DNA of 64,000 nt from an uncultured Bacteroidales bacterium (lineage in GTDB: Bacteria > Bacteroidota > Bacteroidia > Bacteroidales > SZUA-534): positions 124,001-188,000 of the forward strand of contig CADASL010000006.1 of NCBI GenBank assembly GCA_902790595.1, in the 5' to 3' direction. The position numbers and the translations under genes are program-made. A model generated the notes under the pieces. The model was not told the DNA's origin, did not search any database, and worked only from the letters and a program-made list of their open reading frames with translations. Positions 53,640 to 62,134 of this stretch are shown piece after piece (position 1 is the first letter of the stretch; each line of letters opens with the position of its first letter).

Positions 53640-55355
53640 TCAGAATTGGATGCGTAGGCCCACATTTATATTTGCGCCCGCGCGGCCATCGAACACTTCC
53701 GAGTATTTTATGCCCATATCTTTCGATTTCTCGTCTTCAGAATCTTTGGTAAGCGAAGCGTTGCCAGCCTCAGCGTAGTAGTTGAGTCCGCCTACAAGCT
53801 GCACATTATATTTGATGTTGATGGCCAGCTGCGCTCCGGCAAAGCCAAACAATCCCTGCACAAGGCAGTCGTTGTAGTAGTTCTTCTTTATGTCGGAGTC
53901 GAGAATGCTTCCCCATTCCAAAGCCAATCCGGCCTGACCGGAAACCGACACGTTGCGCATAATGAAGAATCCCTTCGATATTCCAAGCTCGCCGCCGTAA
54001 AACATTACCGAGGTGTTGTCATCGCCACTTCCTTCCAATTCGTACGAGTTAAAACCGATGTGTCCGCCAAGGAAGACTTTAAGCTGAGTGATGCCAACGT
54101 ACTGTCCCATAAGCGCTTCAATGTTGATGTATGCACCTCCGAGCGAACCGCCGGCGCCGCCAATCGTAACACCAACTCCTGCATCGTTGTTTTGCTCCAG
54201 AAACATTCCAGGCTCCAGCTTGTGGCCTGCAACCTGGTAGAATTTCGATGTGGTGTTCCGAATGTTCTCTTTGCCGTTGCCTTCAGCCACGTGGCTGTTG
54301 TTCACCACTTTTTTTGCGCGAACCACACCGCGGCGGTCGGCATAAACCTCGTTTTTTTTGTTCATCCTGAACTCATAAACAAAATAGCGGTCTTCAACCA
54401 TCAGGTTCTCTTTTGTGCCGATTTTGGCGCGGAGCGGGAACGTGCTGTAGAGAGCCGTGCGCACCTTCCATTCGTCAACCTTGCTCTCGAATCCGGTAAC
54501 GAGGTTGCTGACAGAGTTATTCATCATAACATCAAAAAGTTGGGCCTTGCTCATTTGCGTGCCAACGTTTAATTGTGTGCCCTCACAAGTTGCCACAACC
54601 GACGTCACGAATGACAGTTTGAACATTGTGGTGTCGAAAATCTGGCGTTTGGCCGCGATGGTTGCCGGCGAGTCATCGTCGAAAATCCACATATTCGAGT
54701 AGAAGTTGTCCATTGTCTGCGGCACATCCGACAGGCGGAAAAGAAAGCCCGCAACCTCGCCCTTGTAGCCGTTTCGGGTACGCGGCACCGGTTTGAACTC
54801 CTTGCCGGTAGCCTTGGCCGACTTGCGGCGGGCGGCATCCTGCTCATCGTAAATCTCCTCCATAGTTTTTATTTTGCCGAAAGCCAGCACCATCACGTAT
54901 GAGTGGCTGATGAGCTTCTCGCCGGCATCCTGCAATTTGGCCAAGCCGCGTTTCGAGGCCGAAGCCGCAACCACATCGGCATCGGTGGCATTGTAGAGGC
55001 CGCGCTCGTGAATAACCGACATATTGAATTTGCCATCGTCGGCGCGCGAGAACCATTTGGCGAAAATCTGGTTGGGTGTATGCGAAATCTCAAGTTGCTG
55101 GCGCAGAATATCAGAATTTTCTGACGGGTGTAATAGGCGATTGTCGAGCATATTGTCGTCGAACTTTTCGGGAACAACCACGTGGCTGATTGCCTCTTTC
55201 AGTTCGGAGCCATATTTGTCGCCCTCTACCAACATAATTGTGAGCGAGTTACGGTTGTATTCGGTTGCCTCGCTGGTGGCTGAACTTGTCTGGGCGCAGA
55301 CGTGTCCCATCTGCAATGTTCCAATTAGAGCCCAAAGAAATAGTCGTCTATTCAT
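53640..55355 (-). CDS. Exported protein with C-terminal beta-barrel-like region
   Basis: The 571-residue protein has a signal peptide (MNRRLFLWALIGTLQMGHVCA), a long N-terminal domain of mixed structure (LTIMLVEGDKYGSELKEAIS, IHERGLYNATDADVVAASAS) and a C-terminal third of amphipathic strands (GVTIGGAGGSLGGAYINIEA, GGHIGFNSYELEG, GGELGISKGFFIMRNVSVSG) ending in phenylalanine (NINVGLRIQF). The end suggests an outer-membrane barrel. It leads the four-gene run. A TATATTTG element (minus strand, 55389-55382) fits its -7 box and a start near 55375. Confidence 0.75.
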   Translation of the reverse strand: MNRRLFLWALIGTLQMGHVCAQTSSATSEATEYNRNSLTIMLVEGDKYGSELKEAISHVVVPEKFDDNMLDNRLLHPSENSDILRQQLEISHTPNQIFAKWFSRADDGKFNMSVIHERGLYNATDADVVAASASKRGLAKLQDAGEKLISHSYVMVLAFGKIKTMEEIYDEQDAARRKSAKATGKEFKPVPRTRNGYKGEVAGFLFRLSDVPQTMDNFYSNMWIFDDDSPATIAAKRQIFDTTMFKLSFVTSVVATCEGTQLNVGTQMSKAQLFDVMMNNSVSNLVTGFESKVDEWKVRTALYSTFPLRAKIGTKENLMVEDRYFVYEFRMNKKNEVYADRRGVVRAKKVVNNSHVAEGNGKENIRNTTSKFYQVAGHKLEPGMFLEQNNDAGVGVTIGGAGGSLGGAYINIEALMGQYVGITQLKVFLGGHIGFNSYELEGSGDDNTSVMFYGGELGISKGFFIMRNVSVSGQAGLALEWGSILDSDIKKNYYNDCLVQGLFGFAGAQLAINIKYNVQLVGGLNYYAEAGNASLTKDSEDEKSKDMGIKYSEVFDGRAGANINVGLRIQF

Positions 55356-55389
55356 AAATAATGTGTTTCAATAATAAAAATCAAATATA

Positions 55390-55685
55390 GTAAATAGTGT
55401 TCACATTTTGCACCGCCGAGCAGTTTTTGTTCCCGGGCGGGAGCCCCAAACGCAAAAATTCAGCATAAAATTGATTGACATATTTATGATGGTTTTGCCT
55501 TATAATGCAGTCATAAAACAAGTTTCTGTTATCAGTTGTGGCTTCTGCGGCAGGAATTAGCCGTGTTTTTTTATGGCAACAGCCTCGCAAAATCACTTTT
55601 TATTCTCGTTTTGACGGATGTAAAAAGATGATTGTCAGAACGATTGCTTTTTTATGTAAAAATAAACTTTTTTTAGGTCATTTTG
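55390..55685. other. Noncoding stretch upstream of the exported cluster
   Basis: It carries the -7 element of the leftward cluster at its left edge and leads into the rightward promoter at 55686. A minus-strand frame at 55381-55596 runs through the promoter and resembles nothing. No other feature is seen. Confidence 0.45.
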
Positions 55686-55716
55686 TTTGTATGTTCGGAA
55701 AATGATTCTACTTTTG
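55686..55716 (+). promoter_or_regulatory. Near-perfect promoter for an orphan RNA
   Basis: TTTG (55686-55689), a 19-base spacer and TACTTTTG (55709-55716) match the Bacteroidota consensus exactly. Transcription should begin near 55723 on the + strand. No coding sequence on that strand follows before the convergent LRR gene. Confidence 0.75.
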
Positions 55717-55722
55717 TAGCCG

Positions 55723-55888
55723 TAAGGTTATAGTTCTTTGAAAAGCTTGTTGTCGGGTCTCTTCTTTTTATGTCTAAAGAGAACTATAATCTTTCTCTTC
55801 TTTTAGGGCTACAGTATTTTTTTCATGGGTTAATTAATTTGGTTGAATAATATTAGACAATTGCCTTACAGCAAGCTTTTCGTTTTTT
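55723..55888 (+). ncRNA. Candidate structured small RNA with boxA-like element and terminator
   Basis: The predicted 166-nt transcript starts with TAAGG, has TAGTTCTTTGAAA (55731-55743) resembling boxA, and ends with a stem of 14 pairs: GAAAAGCTTGTTGT (55740-55753) with ACAGCAAGCTTTTC (55868-55881), one G-U pair, then a T6 run at 55883-55888. An alternative 10-bp stem pairs TTATAGTTCT (55728-55737) with AGAACTATAA (55780-55789). The two stems cross each other, so they are either mutually exclusive or a pseudoknot. TGTAGCC (55715-55721) can also pair with GGCTACA (55807-55813) if transcription starts earlier. It could be a small RNA, an attenuator whose gene is lost, or an rRNA-type leader fragment. 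Confidence 0.55.
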
Positions 55889-56034
55889 CCCCCTCACAAT
55901 CCACTTTACATAACGAACATAAGCAAAGCGTCTCCGCTTAATATCAAAGTGTTTTTTCGGAAAATGTTATTGGTTGTTTTTGCTGATTTATCTATTTGTG
56001 AGAGTGTTTCGTGTCCGGCTGAGTTTAAACAAAG

Positions 56035-56059
56035 TAGGGACGCGATTAATCGCATCCCT
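56035..56059. repeat. Short palindromic repeat after the LRR gene
   Basis: AGGGA-C-GCGATT / AATCGC-A-TCCCT is an inverted repeat with one mismatch. It lies just beyond the LRR stop codon and could act as a terminator stem for it. It resembles the palindromes at 56188 and 59105 in form though not in exact sequence. Confidence 0.55.
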
Positions 56060-56087
56060 GCCACATTATCAGTTGTTTACAAATTCG

Positions 56088-59060
56088 TCAGTTCATAACA
56101 ATCCGTTTCACCGCAGCGCCGGTTTTTGCAATGTAAACGCCAGGTTTGTTGATGCGGATTTCGGTGCGGATGCCCGATTTGGCAACCGTAGAGACGTGGC
56201 GCGCCGCGTCTCTACACACAAGGTGTCCCATTGCATCATAAACGCTGATTTCATCCGTTGCGTTTTCAACCACAATGGTGTTGCCGTGTGCGTAGATGTT
56301 GACAGCGTTGGCGGCTGTTTCGGTGACGGGGGTATTGTCAGCCCACACAACATCGCAAGGTGTTATGCCATAAGCGCTATCCCAATTATCATCCCAGCCT
56401 TCGGGTTTTCTTGACACTTCACAATAGACGGTGATTGGTGTTTCGTGTTCGGCAAACACATCGCTGCCCATACTGACAACCGATTTTGGGATGGTTATCT
56501 CTGTTAATCCTAAACACCTGCGGAATGCGGCATCACCAATGCTCGTAACACTGTTTGGAATGGATATCGATTCCAATCCAGCGCAACCTGAAAACGCCCA
56601 GCCGCCTATTTCTGTTACTGAATTAGGAATTTCGACTGACTGCAAATCTTCACAGCCTGTAAACGCCATTGTCTCGATGCTTGTGACTGTATTCGGAATA
56701 GTGACAGTACCCGTTTTCTTTGGCGGGCAAACTATCAATTTGGTTTTCTCCTTGTTGTACAAAACGCCATCAACAGATGCAAATATTTTGTTCTCACTGT
56801 CAACATTTATACTGCTCAAATTCCTGCAATTAAAGAATGGTTGGCCTGTAATGCTTGTGACAAAATAAGCCGAACTGTCAACCATAACCATCATTGGCAC
56901 TTCAACCGATGATGATTCGCTCAGGCATTCAGTAACAGCAGCCGTGCCGTCAGATTTTGTTGCAAATTTTAATTCAAGCGTTGAATCAGCAGGGACAGAA
57001 TGTCCCCACACAACCTTGCCGCCATCTTCGTTCCACAATTCTTTCCACGTTTCGGGTTGTTTTGCAGCGGCACAGTAAATGGTAGCGTTAGTGCAATCGA
57101 CAAATGCGTAATACTCATTTTTTACAACCGTTTCGGGTATGTAAACCAGTTTCAGATTTTCGCATTCGGCAAATGCAAAGTCATAGATAGACGTAACGGT
57201 TTTGGGTAGCGCAACAAATTCCAATCCCGATTTCTCAAATGCGCCATTCATTATATACTCTATCGACGGGCTGAACTCTACTGATTTCAGGCTGCTGCAA
57301 CCAGAAAACATACTCTCGCTGATTCTGTCAACCGAATCGGGTATGACAATTGACTCCAATGACGTGCAATTTTCAAACGCTCTTTCGCCAAACCCTCGAA
57401 GTGTATTCGGCAGTTTGACGGTTTTGATACGCCTATTCTCGCTGAACGCTTTTTTATTTATGTATATAACTGTATATTCTGCGCTATCGGTGATAATGAC
57501 AGTTGGAACTGAAACCGATTCGGAATAGCCTTTGTATTTTACCAAACGGGCTATATAATTGCCGTCTAGAGTCGAATCGTACTCAAACTCAAAATCCTTG
57601 CTTTCGCCTAATTGAGCGTTCCATACAACTCTGCCTCCGTTTTTGTTCCAATTATCGTCCCAAAATATAGGCTTGCTATCGGCCTCACAAGCAATAGTGG
57701 TATTCGTGCAACCATAGAATGCATCTTCACCAATACTCGTAACCGATTGGGGAACAAAAAGGATTTTAAGTGCCGTGCAATTTTTGAAAGCCCTTTTGCC
57801 ATAACCTTTAATGTCCGATGGCAGTTTTACCGATTTCAAACTCGCGCAGCCGCTGAACGCTTCGTCACCAATTTGATTGACCGTATATATTTCCCCATCA
57901 ACAAAAACCGCACTTGGAACCGAAACGGTATCGGCACTTCCTTTGTATTTCACCAAAGTAGCCACTTTATAATCTTGACTTGAATCGTATTTAAACTCAA
58001 AGTCATTATTCTCGCAAACTTGTACATTCCAAGCAACCTTGCGGCAATCCCTGTTCCAACTTCCGTCCCATCCTTCAGGTTTAGTTTCCGCCTCACAAAT
58101 AATAGTTGAATTTGTGCAACCATAAAATGCCCAGAAACCGACGGTTGTAACCGAATTAGGTATTGTAACTAGTGACAAATTGCTGCAATGCATGAATGCA
58201 CTCTCGCCAATGCTCGTGACCGAATTGGGGATAGAAACCGATTTTATATTCTCACAATCAAAAAACGCATACCTACCAATGCAGGTAACCGAATTGGGTA
58301 TTGTGATTGATGTAAGTCTGAAGCAATCATTGAATGCATCATTGGCAATATTCGTAACCCCATTTGGAATTGTATATGACGATTCTGTTTTACCAGCAGG
58401 GTAACACATTATAGTTGTCTTATTTTTATTAAAAAGGATTCCATTATCGGATGTATATTCTGTATTTTCACTTTCTACGTTTATTTCTGTCAAATCGGGG
58501 CAGTGTCCGCACACTCCATCACCAATGTTTGTAACTGTACTTGGAATGGTAATAGATTTTAGATAGTAGCACTCAAAAAACGCGCCACCTTCAATGCTTG
58601 TAACCGAATTGGGGATGGTGATTGATTTCAGGTCGCTGTTACGGAATGCCTGATTGCCAATTTCCGTTACTGAATTGCCGATGGTAACAGATTCTATTGA
58701 GCAAAAAGCAAATGCAGAGTACTCAATGCTTGTAACCGTGTTCGGAATAATGACTGACTTTATTTTTTCGCACTTATCGAACGCAGATTCACCAATACAC
58801 GTCACATTATACTTTATACCATTGTTTTCAACTTCCGAAGGAATAACAATGTTGCCCGCTGGTTCAGTATAACCTACATAATAATAGTAATTTACTTCTT
58901 TTGGATAAGTAACCGCAACAGTGTATGGTTCAGTATTACTTGTGATTTTGTAATACAATGTCTGCCCACTGCTGCAAACGGCTGAAAAATCATAATTGTC
59001 TGTTGCCCACGCCTGCCCTGCAAGCATTGCGGCAAATAAAAGAGATAAAATGCGTTTCAT
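56088..59060 (-). CDS. BspA-like leucine-rich-repeat surface protein with T9SS sorting tail
   Basis: The product has about 990 residues. A signal peptide (MKRILSLLFAAMLAGQAWA) is followed by a strand-rich head and then four blocks of LRR_5 repeats of about 23 residues (SITIPNSVTSIGDAAFRRC type). Between blocks are recurrent linkers with VSVPSVVFVDGEIYTV-like and GKVVWNAQ-like sequence. The last 75 residues (ANAVNIYAHGNTIVVENATD, PGVYIAKTG, VKRIVMN) are a Por-type sorting tail for T9SS export and anchoring. BspA-type LRR proteins are adhesins. A palindromic repeat is read in frame inside the tail (56188-56215). ATGs at 59060 and 59081 are both possible; the shorter signal peptide is preferred. 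Confidence 0.92.
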   Translation of the reverse strand: MKRILSLLFAAMLAGQAWATDNYDFSAVCSSGQTLYYKITSNTEPYTVAVTYPKEVNYYYYVGYTEPAGNIVIPSEVENNGIKYNVTCIGESAFDKCEKIKSVIIPNTVTSIEYSAFAFCSIESVTIGNSVTEIGNQAFRNSDLKSITIPNSVTSIEGGAFFECYYLKSITIPSTVTNIGDGVCGHCPDLTEINVESENTEYTSDNGILFNKNKTTIMCYPAGKTESSYTIPNGVTNIANDAFNDCFRLTSITIPNSVTCIGRYAFFDCENIKSVSIPNSVTSIGESAFMHCSNLSLVTIPNSVTTVGFWAFYGCTNSTIICEAETKPEGWDGSWNRDCRKVAWNVQVCENNDFEFKYDSSQDYKVATLVKYKGSADTVSVPSAVFVDGEIYTVNQIGDEAFSGCASLKSVKLPSDIKGYGKRAFKNCTALKILFVPQSVTSIGEDAFYGCTNTTIACEADSKPIFWDDNWNKNGGRVVWNAQLGESKDFEFEYDSTLDGNYIARLVKYKGYSESVSVPTVIITDSAEYTVIYINKKAFSENRRIKTVKLPNTLRGFGERAFENCTSLESIVIPDSVDRISESMFSGCSSLKSVEFSPSIEYIMNGAFEKSGLEFVALPKTVTSIYDFAFAECENLKLVYIPETVVKNEYYAFVDCTNATIYCAAAKQPETWKELWNEDGGKVVWGHSVPADSTLELKFATKSDGTAAVTECLSESSSVEVPMMVMVDSSAYFVTSITGQPFFNCRNLSSINVDSENKIFASVDGVLYNKEKTKLIVCPPKKTGTVTIPNTVTSIETMAFTGCEDLQSVEIPNSVTEIGGWAFSGCAGLESISIPNSVTSIGDAAFRRCLGLTEITIPKSVVSMGSDVFAEHETPITVYCEVSRKPEGWDDNWDSAYGITPCDVVWADNTPVTETAANAVNIYAHGNTIVVENATDEISVYDAMGHLVCRDAARHVSTVAKSGIRTEIRINKPGVYIAKTGAAVKRIVMN
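56188..56215. repeat. Palindromic repeat translated inside the LRR protein
   Basis: GTAGAGACG (56188-56196) and CGTCTCTAC (56207-56215) are the 9-bp arms, with a GC-rich centre. On the minus strand it is read as part of CRDAARHVSTVAK in the sorting tail. It shares its arms with the perfect palindrome at 59105. Confidence 0.8.
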
Positions 59061-59104
59061 TAGAGTTGTATTTTGGTTCATTAATCTTTTATCATTTTTT
59101 TCTA

Positions 59105-59130
59105 TAGAGACGTTGCGCGCAACGTCTCTA
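59105..59130. repeat. Perfect 26-bp palindrome
   Basis: TAGAGACGTTGCG followed by its exact reverse complement. It lies upstream of the LRR gene and has the same TAGAGACG arms as the repeat at 56188. This looks like a member of a short interspersed palindromic repeat family. Confidence 0.85.
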
Positions 59131-59226
59131 CGAATACGAATATTCCTTATCTCAAAATCCTATCAAATATATGAATGTTTGCCATTAAATGAAATCAATT
59201 TTACCCAATAGGGTAGGCCATAACAC

Positions 59227-59260
59227 AAAAAAGCCCCCCGCACTGCGGAAGGCTTTTTTT
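59227..59260 (-). terminator. Terminator after the rnf operon
   Basis: AAAAAAGCC (59227-59235) with GGCTTTTTT (59251-59259), plus an inner CCGC/GCGG stem. A- and T-runs on both sides make it bidirectional; it follows rnfA on the minus strand. Confidence 0.88.
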
Positions 59261-59325
59261 AGTTACAAGTTGCAAGGTAAAAGTTACAAGTTTACCTTTC
59301 CAACTTTTAAATTCTAAATTCTAAA

Positions 59326-59901
59326 TTATTTTACAAGTCCCGAGAATCCCATAAACGCCATTGCCAGGATGCCGGCGGTGACGAGTGCGATAGGCATTCC
59401 CTTCATTGCTTTCGGTGTTTCAGAGAACTCAATCTGTTCGCGCAGGCCGGCAAACAGAACCAGTGCAAAGCCGAAGCCGATGGCGTTCGAGAAGGCGTAG
59501 ACAACGCTCTGCAGCAGGTTGTAGTCTTTCTGAATAACCAAGATGGCAACGCCAAGGATGCAGCAGTTGGTGGTGATGAGCGGCAGGAACACGCCCAGAG
59601 CCTGATAGAGCGCGGGCGACACCTTTTTCAGCACAATCTCAACCATTTGCACCAGTGCGGCGATAATCAGAATGAAGGTGATGGTCCGCAGGTACTCAAG
59701 GCCGAACGGCACCAGAATGCAGGCGTTGGCCAGATAGGTCACAATGGTGGCGAGCACGAGCACAAAGGCCACGGCGCCGGCCATTCCGAGCGCGGTGCTC
59801 ACTTTCTTCGATACACCCAGGAACGGGCAGATGCCCAGGAATTGCGACAGCACAATGTTGTTTACAAAAACCGCCGCTATAAACATTAACAAGTATTCCA
59901 T
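59326..59901 (-). CDS. rnfA: Electron transport complex subunit RnfA
   Basis: Integral membrane subunit of the Rnf ferredoxin:NAD oxidoreductase. The 191-residue protein has six membrane helices and the family signatures FVNNIVLSQFLGICPFLG and LPLITTNCCILGVAIL, whose cysteines hold the intramembrane [2Fe-2S] centre shared with RnfE. It is the last gene of the operon in the minus direction, 13 bases after rnfE. Confidence 0.97.
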   Translation of the reverse strand: MEYLLMFIAAVFVNNIVLSQFLGICPFLGVSKKVSTALGMAGAVAFVLVLATIVTYLANACILVPFGLEYLRTITFILIIAALVQMVEIVLKKVSPALYQALGVFLPLITTNCCILGVAILVIQKDYNLLQSVVYAFSNAIGFGFALVLFAGLREQIEFSETPKAMKGMPIALVTAGILAMAFMGFSGLVK

Positions 59902-59914
59902 AGTTCAGCCTTTT

Positions 59915-60502
59915 TTAAGATTTACGTAATTTGTTGACAATCGCAATCAGGAAGCCCAGCGCGATGAAGGCGCCCGGTGCCAGCACAAACAGCAGCATTC
60001 CGTAACTTTCGGGGTAGATGGCAAAATCGAAAATCTTGCCCGTTCCAAGCAGTTCGCGGATGCTTCCGAGCAGTGTCAGCGCGAGCGTGAAGCCAAGGCC
60101 GATGCCCAGTCCGTCGAACATTGACGGCACAACGCTGTTTTTGGCGGCGAAGGCTTCGGCGCGGCCCAGAACAATGCAGTTCACCACAATAAGCGGGATG
60201 AACAGGCCCAGACTCGCGTACAGAGCCGGCACGTAGGCCTGCATAATCATTTCAACCATTGTCACAAAGGCCGCAATCACAACAATGTAGGCCGGAATGC
60301 GCACCTTGTCGGGAACAAGGTTCTTGATGAGCGAAATCACTATGTTTGAGCAGATTAGCACAAAGGTGGTGGCCAATCCCATACTCATTCCGTTAATGGC
60401 CGACGATGTGGTGCCCAGCGTGGGGCACATACCCAGCAGCAGAACGAATGTCGGGTTCTCCTTAATCAGGCCGTTCAGCAGTATTTTCAGATTATTGTTC
60501 AT
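59915..60502 (-). CDS. rnfE: Electron transport complex subunit RnfE
   Basis: The 195-residue membrane protein is homologous to RnfA with inverted topology: ENPTFVLLLGMCPTLGTTSS and GLFIPLIVVNCIVLGRAEAF, the latter with the conserved Cys. The frame is open to 60646 within rnfG; the ATG at 60502 (MNNNLKILLNGLIKENP) is the family start and overlaps the rnfG end by 11 bases. Confidence 0.96.
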   Translation of the reverse strand: MNNNLKILLNGLIKENPTFVLLLGMCPTLGTTSSAINGMSMGLATTFVLICSNIVISLIKNLVPDKVRIPAYIVVIAAFVTMVEMIMQAYVPALYASLGLFIPLIVVNCIVLGRAEAFAAKNSVVPSMFDGLGIGLGFTLALTLLGSIRELLGTGKIFDFAIYPESYGMLLFVLAPGAFIALGFLIAIVNKLRKS

Positions 60503-61175
60503 TGTTATTGCCCTCCGTTGTTTGAGTGGCGCCGCTGTTGGCGTCGGTTGGTTTCTGATTGTTGGCGGCCGCGTAGGCGTTGTAGGCTGTGCGAACGCTC
60601 TCAAGGAATGCCCTCGAACTGATGGTCGATGCTGTGATGGCGTCAATCTCGCCGCCGTCTTTCGACACCGTCATTTTGTTCACCGCCGGATTCTTGCCGA
60701 TGATTGAACTCTGTTTTTCAGGCGTTTTCACCTCGTAGTGGAAGATGGTCTCCAGCAGGCTCTTTTTCTTCTCGGTCTGCGGACGGAACCAGGTCACCAT
60801 TTTGGTGCCAAGGCCCGGCGTCTCTTTCTGCTCCAGAACCGAGTATTCGGTGATGCAGCCTTGTGCGTCGAAGCCCACCATAACTTTTATCTCGCCGCCG
60901 AAACCGTTTTTCGACAGCGATTCAACAGCCGCGCCAACAAACTGTCCGTCAGCCTTGTAGGCCTTGAAGATGTTGAGCCCGTTGGCGGTGTCGTTTTCAA
61001 TCTTGTCAAAAGCAGGCAGCACGGCCTTTATCGCGTCAACCGATTTCTGCTCCTTCGATTTCTGTATCGGCTCCGATGTCACGCGGTAGAGCGATGCCAT
61101 AAGGCCGGCGGCAATCAGTGCTATCGCCGTGAGCGACAGCAACATATTCTTCAGTGATGATTCAAGTTTTGCCAT
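60492..61175 (-). CDS. rnfG: Electron transport complex subunit RnfG
   Basis: The 227-residue protein has one N-terminal membrane helix (LLSLTAIALIAAGLMASL) and an FMN-binding domain. FMN is normally attached through phosphoester to a threonine in an SGAT-type motif; here the motif is DAITASTISSRAF, with Ala-Ser in place of Gly-Ala but the threonine kept. The last 20 residues are a low-complexity tail rich in Asn, Gln and Thr. Start codon and rnfD stop overlap (TAATG). Confidence 0.95.
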   Translation of the reverse strand: MAKLESSLKNMLLSLTAIALIAAGLMASLYRVTSEPIQKSKEQKSVDAIKAVLPAFDKIENDTANGLNIFKAYKADGQFVGAAVESLSKNGFGGEIKVMVGFDAQGCITEYSVLEQKETPGLGTKMVTWFRPQTEKKKSLLETIFHYEVKTPEKQSSIIGKNPAVNKMTVSKDGGEIDAITASTISSRAFLESVRTAYNAYAAANNQKPTDANSGATQTTEGNNNEQ

Positions 61176-62134
61176 TATTTTACCTCCCCGAATCGTTTTG
61201 GTTTAATATAAGTGTTGATGAGCGGCGTCACGGCGTTCATAATCAGAATGGCGAATGACATTCCCTCGGGGAACGAGCCGAAGTTTCTGATTACCACCGT
61301 AATAATGCCGATTCCGAAGGCGTAAACCACCTTTCCGCAGATGCTCATTGGCGATGTCACATAGTCGGTTGCCATAAATATCGCGCCAAGCATAAGACCG
61401 CCGGCCAAAAGGTGAGCCACAGGCGATGCAAACTGCACGGGGTCAGCCAGATACAGAATACCTTGGAACACAAACACTGTAGCGAAAATGGTTACAGGAA
61501 TGTGCCAGGTGATGATGCGGCGGAAGAGCAGGAACGCGAAGCCGATGAGCAGCGCAATGGCCGAGACCTCGCCAAGCGAGCCGCCCATTTGGCCCAGAAG
61601 CATATCGGTTGTTTCGGGCAGTGTGCCGAAGTGGTTCTTCAGCATATTCAGCGCAGTGGCGCCCGTTTCGGCGTCGATGTAGTTGGTGCTGAAGCCTTTC
61701 GGAACAGGCCACGTGGTCATTTGCACGGGGAACGATATGAGCAGGAACACACGCCCGGCAAGTGCGGGGTTGAACAGGTTCTGCCCCAGGCCGCCGAAGG
61801 CCATTTTGCCAACGCCGATGGCGAACGCCGCACCAACAATGATGATGCCGATGGGCAGGTTCGACGGCAGGTTGAACGCCAGCAGCAAGCCCGTCAGAAT
61901 GGCCGAGCCGTCGCTGATGGTTGGCTGCTGCTTGAGCAGGAATTTCTGAATCAGGTACTCAAAAAGTACGCAACTTGCAACAGATGTGAGTGTTACAATC
62001 AGCGTTCCGATTCCAAAGTAATAAACTGAAACGGCCAGAGCCGGTAGCAATGCCGCTATAACCCCGAACATAAGGTTGGGGGTTGAAACACTACTGCGAG
62101 TGTGCGGCGACGGTGATACAACTAATTGTCCCAT
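61175..62134 (-). CDS. rnfD: Electron transport complex subunit RnfD
   Basis: Integral membrane protein of 319 residues with nine or ten helices. It has the covalent FMN site DAETGATALNML near residue 160, SDGSAILTGLLLAFNLP, the GKMAFGGLGQNLFNPALAGR block and IRNFGSFPEGMSFAILIMNA. It is coupled by one-base overlaps to rnfC and rnfG. Confidence 0.96.
   Translation of the reverse strand: MGQLVVSPSPHTRSSVSTPNLMFGVIAALLPALAVSVYYFGIGTLIVTLTSVASCVLFEYLIQKFLLKQQPTISDGSAILTGLLLAFNLPSNLPIGIIIVGAAFAIGVGKMAFGGLGQNLFNPALAGRVFLLISFPVQMTTWPVPKGFSTNYIDAETGATALNMLKNHFGTLPETTDMLLGQMGGSLGEVSAIALLIGFAFLLFRRIITWHIPVTIFATVFVFQGILYLADPVQFASPVAHLLAGGLMLGAIFMATDYVTSPMSICGKVVYAFGIGIITVVIRNFGSFPEGMSFAILIMNAVTPLINTYIKPKRFGEVK

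Noticed and set aside
55964..56098. Possible 44-codon gene on the + strand after the orphan RNA
   Set aside because: It begins after the RNA's terminator, has no clear ribosome site, overlaps the end of the LRR gene and is not protein-like beyond a short hydrophobic start.
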